From positions 1-20,186 of the forward strand of contig CAYFIR010000120.1 of NCBI GenBank assembly GCA_964343195.1: a DNA stretch of 20,186 nucleotides, read 5' to 3'. The notes below the pieces were generated by a model. That model saw only the letters and a program-made list of their open reading frames with translations. It did no database searches and was not told the origin of the DNA. The translations under genes and the position numbers were made by a program. Source of the stretch: CAYVAP01 sp964343195. Its GTDB lineage: Bacteria > Bacteroidota > Bacteroidia > J057. The stretch's first letter is position 1; the number at the start of each line of letters is the position of its first letter. Shown here piece after piece: positions 7,797-14,797 of this stretch.

Positions 7797-7842
7797 AAAA
7801 AATCCTGGTTCAGAATCAGCCTGGGCTGCTATCACACCAGGA
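7797..7842 (-). terminator. Intrinsic terminator after the SDR gene
   Basis: Read on the minus strand, 15 bases after the SDR stop codon, TCCTGGT pairs perfectly with ACCAGGA (extendable by an A-T pair and a G-T wobble). A second helix, CAGCC-CA-GGCTG, is nested inside the loop, and a run of six T residues follows at once. This is a convincing Rho-independent terminator for the transcript ending with the SDR gene. Confidence 0.75.
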
Positions 7843-7856
7843 CTTTCGGCCCCTAC

Positions 7857-8684
7857 CTATTCATACACAGCCCCTTGAGCGATCTCCCTGTTGGCCTCGA
7901 GGTCAGATTTGACGCTATCCAGTTTCATCCCGATGGTGACCAGGGCAGTCTTCCCCAATGGCAACCTCAGGGATGGATCGTCGGAATTTACCAGTTTGAT
8001 AATGGCTTTGGCCGCTTTTTGGGGATCGCCCTCCTGCTTGCCGTCAACGCTTTTCAGTTTTGTTCGGAAGGCACCTGCTGTTGCAGCATAGTCTTCGATT
8101 TCCTGCGCTGCCTGTCCCAGGCCATTTCCGGCAAACTGTGTCCGGAAAGGGCCCGGTTCTACGATTGACACCCTGATCCCCAATCCGGCAACTTCCTGTG
8201 CCAATGCCTCGCTATAGCCTTCCAGAGCAAATTTACTCGCATTGTAAACCCCAAATCCTGCAAAAGCTTTGATGCCTCCATGAGAAGAAATCTGAATGAT
8301 GTGCCCGTTATTTTCCTTTCGCATATGCGGCAATACGGCCTGGGTCAGCTTGAGGGTACCAAAGAAATTGGGCTCAAACACCTGCCTGACCTCCTCCATT
8401 GAAGCTTCTTCGATGGCCCCGACAAAGCCTACTCCGGCATTGTTGACCAGGACATCTATTCTGCCATATGTTGACATGACCTGCGACACGCAGGTTTCAA
8501 CTCCCTTCTCGTGGGTGATATCCAATACCATGGCATGGGCCTTTCCCTCGTACCTGGCATTAAACGCTGCGACCTGTGCGGGGTCTCTAAATGTCCCGAT
8601 CACAAAATCTCCGTGTTGAATCACGGACTCGGCAAGGGCTTTTCCCAGTCCGCTGGATATTCCTGTGATAAACCAGTACTTCAT
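7857..8684 (-). CDS. Short-chain dehydrogenase/reductase (SDR) family oxidoreductase
   Basis: This is a classical SDR of 275 residues. It has the cofactor glycine motif TGISSGLG (7-14), Asp55 in VLDIT, NNAG at 81-84, Asn106, Ser134 in ISSHGG, and the catalytic YNASK (Tyr147, Lys151), followed by EPGPFRT. Arg33 and the GTFRDP segment after the second strand suggest NADP(H) preference. The substrate is unknown; relatives oxidise or reduce small alcohols, ketones and aldehydes. The ATG at 8684 is unambiguous. It lies 89 bp downstream of a Crp/Fnr regulator on the same strand and is closed by a strong terminator, so it is probably the last gene of a hydrolase-regulator-SDR transcript or a target of that regulator. 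Confidence 0.92.
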   Translation of the reverse strand: MKYWFITGISSGLGKALAESVIQHGDFVIGTFRDPAQVAAFNARYEGKAHAMVLDITHEKGVETCVSQVMSTYGRIDVLVNNAGVGFVGAIEEASMEEVRQVFEPNFFGTLKLTQAVLPHMRKENNGHIIQISSHGGIKAFAGFGVYNASKFALEGYSEALAQEVAGLGIRVSIVEPGPFRTQFAGNGLGQAAQEIEDYAATAGAFRTKLKSVDGKQEGDPQKAAKAIIKLVNSDDPSLRLPLGKTALVTIGMKLDSVKSDLEANREIAQGAVYE

Positions 8685-8773
8685 ATTTGTAATGTTTAAT
8701 TGTAACGCTACAAATATCCTGGATGGCTCCTGTCGCTGAAATGAAGTGGTTTATCGGGCGGGCTTAAACTAGA

Positions 8774-9361
8774 TTAAGATTTTTCAGGAAGGTTGTTTCT
8801 GATTTTGGACAAAAACTCAGGTGTCATCCCGAGATAGGAGGCAATTACCTTTTGGGGAACCCGCTCTACCATATTCGGGTATCTCCCCAGGAGTTCCAGA
8901 TACCGCTCTTCTGCGGTTTTGCTGAGATTGGACAAAGCCCGCATTCTGGAAAAGGCGAAGGCCCGCTCGGTGGTAATTCTAAAATACTCGCTCAAAGCGT
9001 GTATTTCCCGGCAGAGTCCCTCGATGTCGTCATAATTCATTTGCAGAATGACAGAATTTTCCATCGCTTCCACAAAGAGGGTCGCAGGAGTCCGGGTCAC
9101 GTAACTGTAAAAGTCACTCACAAACCAGTCCTCCATTGCGATCTGCACGGTGTGCTCCTTGCCTTCATCGCTGATGAAATAGGAGCGGAAGGAGCCTTCC
9201 TGGATATAATTCCGAAACTGACTGACAAATCCCGGCTGATCGAGGAATTGGCGCCGCCTGATTCTCTTCACCTCCACGATGGAGATGAGTCGCTGCTCTT
9301 CCTCCGGTGTCAGGGTCACAAACCTGCCTATGTTTTCCAGTATGTTCTGGTATTGCTCCAA
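8774..9361 (-). CDS. Crp/Fnr family transcriptional regulator
   Basis: The 195-residue protein has an N-terminal cyclic-nucleotide-binding-like beta-roll (about 10-115) and a C-terminal winged helix-turn-helix (VPQKVIASYLGMTPEFLSKIR, 168-188). The phosphate-binding-cassette residues that bind cAMP in Crp (the GE...RSA pattern) are missing, as is usual for the Bacteroidota branch, so the effector is probably not cAMP. There are no N-terminal Cys clusters for an iron-sulfur centre as in Fnr. The start is a TTG at 9361: no in-frame ATG precedes it, and the first internal ATG (residue 76) would remove half of the sensor domain. It sits between an alpha/beta hydrolase and an SDR gene, which are candidate targets. 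Confidence 0.88.
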   Translation of the reverse strand: MEQYQNILENIGRFVTLTPEEEQRLISIVEVKRIRRRQFLDQPGFVSQFRNYIQEGSFRSYFISDEGKEHTVQIAMEDWFVSDFYSYVTRTPATLFVEAMENSVILQMNYDDIEGLCREIHALSEYFRITTERAFAFSRMRALSNLSKTAEERYLELLGRYPNMVERVPQKVIASYLGMTPEFLSKIRNNLPEKS

Positions 9362-9408
9362 ATTGCCTGATATATAGCTCTGTGAGGAATTTCGCCCTAT
9401 TTTATCGC

Positions 9409-9424
9409 AGGCTCACCCGAGCCT
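9409..9424. other. Perfect 6-bp hairpin at the end of the hydrolase gene
   Basis: AGGCTC (9409-9414) pairs with GAGCCT (9419-9424) around a four-base loop. The TAG stop codon of the alpha/beta hydrolase lies inside the stem. No T-run follows on the minus strand, so it is not a classical terminator. It may protect the mRNA end or slow transcription between the hydrolase and the Crp/Fnr gene. Confidence 0.35.
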
Positions 9425-10448
9425 ACTGCTGGGTAAGCATGGACTTTTCTTCCTTTAATTCTCCCAAAAGTTGGAGGATTTCCTGACAAATAAAATCTGC
9501 ATTCTCTTTTTGGCTAAAAATAGTGATATGCCCTCCTTCCAGGAAGAATGCCTTGCCGTTTGAGGAGAGTTCAGCTACCTCCTCCTGCATCTTCCTTCTC
9601 TCCATGCGTACAAATTCCGGATCCACTCCCATCTTTATCAGGGCCTTCTCATTCAGGTTGGTCCCAGCGAACACCCTGACGGGGGTAGTTCCAAAATCCC
9701 TTGCCTCTCTGGCCATATTTACCAACTCCGGATGCCACTTCTCTTCATCCAGGTATCCCCATAGATATTTCCCGCTCAGGGTGTAATCCACATAGCGACT
9801 GGTAACGGTGTCAGGCAGACCGGGAGCCCGGAGTATTGGCCCCATGGTACGATCAAAAAGCCCCAGAACGCCCAGGTCTCCTATAACTGCCCCTACCTGA
9901 TAGAGGGCGGTCATAAATTGAGGTCCCGGGGGAAGGTTTAGTCGTTTACTCTCATCGGGGTGAGGAACGTCCAGAAACACCAGCCCTACCACTTCGTCCG
10001 GGTATAGTTCGCGGAAAATGCGGATGTAATGGCCACCATACGAATGTCCGGCCATGATGTAGGGGGGAGATTCCCCAGACGTTTCCAGCAGGGTATGCAG
10101 TTCCCTGGCAACGGTTTCCGGATCACGGGGCCCTTCGCTCAACTCACTATATCCTATCCCGGCCCGGTCATATCGCACTACGCGCATGCTGTCCCTGAGT
10201 CCTTCGGCCAACCAGTAGTAGTACTCACTCGGGGCGCCTGCTCCAGATTCTATCACCAGGGTTGGCTGATCGTTCCGCTCCCCCACCGCCTTGAGGTGCA
10301 GGCTAAATTCTCCTATGTCCACCAGTTCTCCGGGTGGCTGTGGAGCTGGCGCCAGCAAACGAAACAGCAGGCCCGCCAATAGGACAAGTGCCAATAGCCC
10401 TCCTATTGGCATTAGCAGCCACTTGATAATCTTCCTGAAAACCTTCAT
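9423..10448 (-). CDS. Membrane-anchored alpha/beta hydrolase
   Basis: The 341-residue protein begins with a basic end and one hydrophobic helix (LLMPIGGLLALVLLAGLLF, residues 11-29), probably an uncleaved signal anchor that leaves the enzyme in the periplasm. The fold shows the strand-loop VVRYDRAGIGYS (90-101), the nucleophile elbow GHSYGG with Ser136, and the catalytic His307 in EGGHITIF. The acid is probably the Asp in the DFGTTPVRVFAG region or nearby. A lid-like insertion lies at about 165-250. The substrate is unknown; esterases, haloperoxidase-like enzymes and lactonases share this plan. The gene lies 61 bp upstream of the Crp/Fnr gene on the same strand, so the three genes may form one unit. 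Confidence 0.9.
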   Translation of the reverse strand: MKVFRKIIKWLLMPIGGLLALVLLAGLLFRLLAPAPQPPGELVDIGEFSLHLKAVGERNDQPTLVIESGAGAPSEYYYWLAEGLRDSMRVVRYDRAGIGYSELSEGPRDPETVARELHTLLETSGESPPYIMAGHSYGGHYIRIFRELYPDEVVGLVFLDVPHPDESKRLNLPPGPQFMTALYQVGAVIGDLGVLGLFDRTMGPILRAPGLPDTVTSRYVDYTLSGKYLWGYLDEEKWHPELVNMAREARDFGTTPVRVFAGTNLNEKALIKMGVDPEFVRMERRKMQEEVAELSSNGKAFFLEGGHITIFSQKENADFICQEILQLLGELKEEKSMLTQQ

Positions 10449-10630
10449 AACTGTTTATTCAAAGGAGTGAATAGCGGAATAGGTCCAATTGATTTTCAGA
10501 AAGACTCGCGTAGGGTTGGAAAGTTGGCTTTCTTCCTGTTGCTCTACCAATTCCCATTATTGTCCTGCTTCAGAAGCTCCCATTTCTTCTGATTGACTTT
10601 TTCCTGAGCGTTATTCCAGCACATACTACC

Positions 10631-10740
10631 AGTGGAACAAGTTCGAAGTTCGGAGTCCGATGTTCGTAGTTAAAAGTGCTGACGGTCAGAATTTTACACA
10701 AATTCCAAATGGGTAATTACGTAATTCCGCAGGCACTAGA
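10631..10740. repeat. Dispersed intergenic repeat, copy 1
   Basis: It begins AGTGGAACAAGTTC and continues with GGAGTCCGATGTTCGTAGTT, GGTCAGAA and GGGTAATTAC, ending GGCACTAG. The same ordered blocks occur at 17211-17340, where about 30 extra bases are inserted and a GAAGTTC unit is missing. Both copies are intergenic and in the same orientation. This is a diverged family of short repeats, not a gene. Confidence 0.7.
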
Positions 10741-10798
10741 CATTTTCACTTTAGACCTATGTTTTTTGACAGGTCAAAGATTCCGGTTCATCGTAAAT

Positions 10799-10881
10799 GG
10801 ACAGGATAACAGGATTAACAAGATTGATTATCAGGGCTTTCTTATCCTGTCTGTCCTGTAATCCTGAAAATCCTGTCTAAT
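10799..10881. repeat. ATCCTGT-type inverted repeat cluster
   Basis: The left arm (10799-10826) has GGACAGGATAACAGGATTAA. The right arm (about 10846-10880) has ATCCTGTCTGTCCTGTAATCC and a further ATCCTGTCT. The heptamer ACAGGAT or its complement recurs several times, so the region can fold into alternative hairpins. Repeats of this type are known between genes in diverse bacteria, including Bacteroidota. Its place just after the Ntn-hydrolase gene suggests a role at the mRNA end. Confidence 0.7.
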
Positions 10882-10912
10882 TTGTCTAGAAGTATGATTC
10901 CAGCAGTTTTTC

Positions 10913-12217
10913 CTAGCTCCACACGTTGTACAGCCCCCAATAGGCAAAGCCCAAAATCAGCATGAGATACATCAGGTTATTGGCCGCCAACAATCCTTTA
11001 ATCCAGTTCCCTGTTTTAACCGCAGTAAACCTCCTCATCGTAAAGAAAGTGAAGGGGATAATGGTCAAAAGAAGTAGGAAGGGAGTGTATGACGAAGCAC
11101 TGAGGACATTTGAATCATAGTGCTGGTAGGGGGCGTCAAAATAGAAAATGTTCTTATTCGTAATCAAAACCAGGATATAGGCAATTAGTATCAGGTTCAT
11201 GGCTGAAATCCCCATCACAGACCTGAAAGAAACACCGTCAGGTTCATTCTTCCAAAACAGGGAAATGCCGAATAAAAAGGAGAAGCATGCTAACAAACCT
11301 GCTATAATTACCAGCACGATTCTCAATTCAACGGTATTAGAAGGGGTTTTGTAGGTAGCCAATCTCTCGAACTCCGGGTTTGGGGGAAACAATTCCGGGA
11401 TGTTGACCACATGATTCCCTTTGGCCAACTCTTCAGACAAAACAAACTGGACCGCAGTATCATAGGAATGATAAAAGTACAGGTTAACGAGTTTGGCCTT
11501 TGTATCCCAGATGGAAGTAAGCAGCGTCCCATCTCCATTTCTACTTCTACACACATGCATGGTGTCGGATAGCGCCGTGCAATAATCCAATGAGGCTGTT
11601 GCTTCATGAAGTTGCAGGAAATCTGCCCCATTCCGGAATCGTTCAAGCTTGCTCGCCTGCTGGCTACTGGTGATGGATGGGCAAAAGTTAGACAGGACAT
11701 AGTAGGCGTCATTGCCCTCAATCAGCTTATATGGCTCAACGATCAGATATTTACCTGTACTGTCTATATACATAAAGACATGATCATAGAACAAACTGTG
11801 GTCGTACTGCTCAATATGCTTCTTTACGTCCTCCACAGTGGCACAACCATGAAGAATGTCGGATAGGTAATCTACTTCATCGGTGATGCTAATTCTATCA
11901 GGAAATGGGTTATCCTGGGTAGGATGATATGCCACCAATCGGGAAAATGTAAGCCCGACTTCATTCATTCCCGACTGGGGAGCCGTTCTATTGCCAGGAA
12001 CCTGTCTGGATCCAGTAAACACCGCGCCGTATTCATCCGGCCCGTCCGGATTTTCGAACCAGATTTTGGAAGTTGTTCTCCAGGCATCTTCATTACAGCC
12101 AACCATTGTTTTGCCATCAACGGTGATTTTGTACATACTGCATGCCTGCGCCTTATTCCCGGCTAGTGCTATTACCAGCAGGGCGAATAGCGAAATATAA
12201 GTTATGCCAATCTTCAA
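10913..12217 (-). CDS. Exported Ntn-hydrolase-type amidase with four C-terminal membrane helices
   Basis: The 434-residue product starts at a TTG (12217). A stop precedes it in frame, and the next ATG would remove the signal peptide. The signal ends AQA before Cys26 (AQA/CSMYKITVDG), so cleavage would expose a Cys as the N-terminal residue, as required for N-terminal-nucleophile amidases of the penicillin V acylase/acyltransferase/C45 group. GKTMVGCNEDAW and PQSGMNEVGLTFSRL fit the following strands of that fold. The soluble part ends near residue 300. Four hydrophobic segments then follow (starting IVLVIIAGLLACFSFLFGIS and ending LMYLMLILGFAYWGLYNVW). The substrate is unknown, perhaps acyl amides or peptides in the periplasm. 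Assignment to the superfamily is by pattern only. Confidence 0.7.
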   Translation of the reverse strand: MKIGITYISLFALLVIALAGNKAQACSMYKITVDGKTMVGCNEDAWRTTSKIWFENPDGPDEYGAVFTGSRQVPGNRTAPQSGMNEVGLTFSRLVAYHPTQDNPFPDRISITDEVDYLSDILHGCATVEDVKKHIEQYDHSLFYDHVFMYIDSTGKYLIVEPYKLIEGNDAYYVLSNFCPSITSSQQASKLERFRNGADFLQLHEATASLDYCTALSDTMHVCRSRNGDGTLLTSIWDTKAKLVNLYFYHSYDTAVQFVLSEELAKGNHVVNIPELFPPNPEFERLATYKTPSNTVELRIVLVIIAGLLACFSFLFGISLFWKNEPDGVSFRSVMGISAMNLILIAYILVLITNKNIFYFDAPYQHYDSNVLSASSYTPFLLLLTIIPFTFFTMRRFTAVKTGNWIKGLLAANNLMYLMLILGFAYWGLYNVWS

Positions 12218-12284
12218 TTTTAAGGGAATTTACGGATATGCGATCTACATAAAAACCTGACTATAAACAACTTGCCGAATCAGC

Positions 12285-12809
12285 TCACGGTTTCGCCAAA
12301 GGGAGATAGCGTTCTTCGATGACCCTGAAATGATGGATTTGATGGGCTGTAATGGTGAGGCCAATCGCAGCAAGAGGCATCTCGTATTCGAAAAATACAC
12401 AGGTTGTTTCAAGCATCTTCTTGCTGAAAGACTCAAACATCATGATGGTGGATTGGCGAACGATTCGCAGTTCCTGTACCAACTGCTCAATTGGCAGTTC
12501 ATCTGCATTTGAATTTTGTCCCATTATTTCCTGGTCATGTCCTACGGGGATGGTTCCTTCTCCACGGGCAAAAATGATGGCTCTGAAACACCAGATTCTC
12601 TCCCAATCAATGAGATGCTGCAAAATCTTATGGATGCTCCATTTCCCCTTTTCATAAGTTCTCAACCCAATTCCGTTCAACTGGTCGATATCCAGTTCAT
12701 CGATGGCCTGCAAGCTTAGGTTAAGCGCCTCTGTGAGCTCCATAGCCTCGTTGAGCTGATATACATATGCTAAAAACCCAGGATTCTCTTTCGGCTCTGA
12801 CTTATCCAT
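12285..12809 (-). CDS. DinB family protein
   Basis: The 174-residue protein has the DinB/YfiT-like four-helix bundle layout, with a metal site formed by His65 (KWSIHKILQHLIDWE), His156 and His160 (AHQIHHFRVIEERYLPL). DinB-fold proteins include thiol-dependent transferases (bacillithiol or mycothiol S-transferases) and many of unknown role, so the exact reaction is open. It is cytoplasmic, without signal peptide or membrane segment. Unlike most genes here it has a good Shine-Dalgarno sequence. It lies between the Ntn-hydrolase gene (67 bp downstream) and a lipoprotein gene. Confidence 0.88.
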   Translation of the reverse strand: MDKSEPKENPGFLAYVYQLNEAMELTEALNLSLQAIDELDIDQLNGIGLRTYEKGKWSIHKILQHLIDWERIWCFRAIIFARGEGTIPVGHDQEIMGQNSNADELPIEQLVQELRIVRQSTIMMFESFSKKMLETTCVFFEYEMPLAAIGLTITAHQIHHFRVIEERYLPLAKP

Positions 12810-12814
12810 TATTT

Positions 12815-12820
12815 CTCCTT
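12815..12820 (-). promoter_or_regulatory. Shine-Dalgarno sequence of the DinB gene
   Basis: On the minus strand AAGGAG precedes the ATG at 12809 by five bases. This is notable because most other genes in the window lack a recognisable Shine-Dalgarno sequence, as usual in Bacteroidota. It confirms the DinB start. Confidence 0.7.
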
Positions 12821-12899
12821 TTTATTGCCAGCCCCATCTCTACGGGAGGGGTAGCGTAACAACGCAGTCAATGATTGTGGAATTTACCTATTCTACCCT

Positions 12900-13643
12900 T
12901 CAGTCATCTACCGATCTGGACCTCTCCAACTCTTCTTCAATTATTTCCCCTGTAGAGCGAATGGTGATTTGAGTCTTTACATACTCTGTTTCCCAAACAT
13001 CTTCACCCGTCACCTCATCTATCCCAAAATCAGGATAGGAGCCCTGTTGGATGAGAGTTGAGTCATTTATTCGTTGGCTGCTAAGGCATCCTCCGGTTTC
13101 CCCGTAGGAGTCTGCGACTTCAATTGAATTCACGATATCTCCCGATTCATTGAACAACACCATGATCAATGGGCGCTCGGCCACCCCAAAATCCTGTATT
13201 ACCGTAATCGGGAAGAATCCATTGACAGGTTGATCTATCGAGTAAAAATAGCTGTAGCAGAAACCACCAAATTGGTTCTGATACTGATTAAACAATCGAA
13301 CGCAGGAAACAGAATCTATTTGAACCAGGCCTGAGGTATTCAATTTTGTACCATAATCCTCATAGTACTGATCTATGATATCGCATTCGTAGCTCACAAG
13401 CCCTGTTTCTACGAAAGAGTGTAGATGAGCACCCAGCCTATCCTTTAAAACCTGAGGTAACGCTACATCAGAGCTGGCTATCTCGGATTGGGCTGAGCCC
13501 TCAGTATCAGAAGATTCAGATTCTATATCCAATGGGACACTCGATATCGATTGGGTCTCTATATGCGGGTCTGTACCGGGGCTGGAAGCAGCACTGCAAC
13601 CAAGAGCCAAAACCCAGATGAATATTCCAAGGTGATTTTTCAT
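12900..13643 (-). CDS. Lipoprotein of unknown function
   Basis: The ATG at 13643 starts a short lipoprotein signal peptide (MKNHLGIFIWVLALGC) with the lipobox ALGC at Cys16. It is followed by a low-complexity Ser/Glu/Asp-rich linker to about residue 60 (IESESSDTEGSAQSEIASSD). The folded part (about 62-235) contains scattered Cys residues that could form disulfides (YECDII, VSCVRLF, FGGFCYSYFYS, GGCLSS). I recognise no family. The protein is probably anchored in the outer membrane. It lies 90 bp upstream of the DinB gene and downstream of the tataaagg inverted repeat. Confidence 0.75.
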   Translation of the reverse strand: MKNHLGIFIWVLALGCSAASSPGTDPHIETQSISSVPLDIESESSDTEGSAQSEIASSDVALPQVLKDRLGAHLHSFVETGLVSYECDIIDQYYEDYGTKLNTSGLVQIDSVSCVRLFNQYQNQFGGFCYSYFYSIDQPVNGFFPITVIQDFGVAERPLIMVLFNESGDIVNSIEVADSYGETGGCLSSQRINDSTLIQQGSYPDFGIDEVTGEDVWETEYVKTQITIRSTGEIIEEELERSRSVDD

Positions 13644-13680
13644 TCTCTACATAAGCAGGTGGACAAATGTAAACCAGGAA

Positions 13681-13755
13681 AAGGTATAAAGGAAATGGAG
13701 GTATAAAGGAATGTAGGACCTGTTTCCCTTCATTTCCCCATACCCTTCATACCTT
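13681..13755. repeat. Imperfect inverted repeat with AGGTATAAAGGA units
   Basis: AGGTATAAAGGA occurs at 13682-13693 and 13699-13710 (17-bp spacing). The region 13726-13755 contains the inverted counterpart (CATACCTT, ATACCCTT and CATTTCCCC). The arms can pair into an imperfect hairpin with a loop of about 15 bases. A related structure with 18-bp spacing lies at 18752-18846. It sits between the lipoprotein and methyltransferase genes. Confidence 0.6.
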
Positions 13756-13825
13756 ATTTCTATTGTCCAGGTGCTTATTTACCTCCTTTTCCCAATTGAC
13801 ATCGAACAAGTCATATTTTTTCGAG

Positions 13826-14651
13826 TCATACTTTCCCTTTTTCTGCGATGAATATGGCGTGTCCACAGGTTTCAACTATTGCTGGATCTGAGGAAGTCCG
13901 ATTCAATATCTTCATTATTCTATTGAAATATTCCGGTTGCTCTTTTTCCAAGTTAAGCATCTCTCCCTCCTGCTTGTACCCGATTCCCCGGATCGAACGG
14001 CAAAGTATTTTCGTGAATCCGCAGTTTTGCATTTCGGAGTGGAGATCTGAAGATTTCAGATAATGCCCTTCCTGAAAACCTGATTCACTTTGGTTATTGA
14101 ATACTCCTTCCTCAAATACTTTTGAATACGATTCGGCATTTACTTGCAACGGAGAATGGAAAGAACGTTCAAGTATGCTCATCAAACCACAATGATAGGG
14201 AATATAAGAAGCGATAACCTTGCCTCCGGGCTTCAGGACCCGATGAACTTCCCTTAAACAGGTCCGAATTTCACTCCACTTTGTTAAATGATACAATGGC
14301 CCAAATAGCAATACGTTATCAAATTCTTCTGCCTTTTTTGTGGAAAGATCAAGCGCGTTAAGCACTCCTATCCCTCGCATATTTTCCTGTCCACTAAACC
14401 GGGAAAGCTTTTCTCGCGCTATTGAAATTAGCCTGGGAGATAAGTCTGCCAGGTGCATTTTGTAGCCTTTTCGGGCGAGCTCATACGAGTACCGTCCTGC
14501 CCCTCCCCCCAAATCAAATATTTCGGCCTCCTGTTCTACATGTTGCTGAATAAGCTGGAGAACAATTTTAAGCTCAAGTTTGCCTGCAGTAGAATCTACT
14601 CCACTCATCAAACTTATCGTAATAGTTTTCGATTCGGTTGAAGTTCGTCAT
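13826..14651 (-). pseudogene. Class I SAM-dependent methyltransferase, frameshifted near the N-terminus
   Basis: The main frame (from TTG 14611 or ATG 14608) encodes about 260 residues with the SAM-binding motif IFDLGGGAGRYSYELARKGY, LADLSPRLISIAREK, LLFGPLYHL and VLKPGGKVIASYI. Proteins of this type normally begin with a segment like YYDKFDEWSRLDSxxGKLE. Here the segment IENYYDKFDEWSR is encoded from ATG 14651 in a different frame, which then ends at 14574. The main frame picks up immediately with VDSTAGKLE. A five-base deletion between two AGATT repeats (AGTAGATTAGATTCT becoming AGTAGATTCT) would explain the break exactly. It could be a true mutation, an assembly error or, less likely, a recoding site. 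A shorter start at 14608 might still give a partly active protein. The substrate is unknown. Confidence 0.8.
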
Positions 14652-14797
14652 TCCTCCCATTGATTGTGGTACCCATTCTCTTAATATCACCCCAGGACTT
14701 TTAACTACCCAAAAAGCGGGGCGTACCGATAAATTTCAGGAATACTCCATGCCCAATTGAGTCCCCCACATAGGGACACGGCATACACTCGCCCCCC
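14652..14797. other. Short intergenic region between the receptor and methyltransferase genes
   Basis: It holds a small hairpin (GTCCC and GGGAC around CCACATA, near 14759-14775) shortly after the receptor stop. No T-run follows, so it is a poor terminator. No gene is supported here. Confidence 0.4.

Larger units (their letters stand above)
10449..10912. other. Intergenic region of 464 bp, repeat-rich
   Basis: No convincing gene is present. From left to right it holds a 26-codon minus-strand frame of uncertain meaning (10544-10624), a diverged dispersed repeat (10631-10740), a perfect TTTGAC-AG-GTCAAA palindrome (10765-10778) and a cluster of AGGATNACAGGAT/ATCCTGT motifs (10799-10881). The motif cluster is 32 bp past the stop codon of the Ntn-hydrolase gene, so it may form the 3' end of that mRNA. 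Confidence 0.7.

Noticed and set aside
14759..14775. GTCCC/GGGAC hairpin as the receptor's terminator
   Set aside because: The stem is only five pairs and no T-run follows in the direction of transcription.
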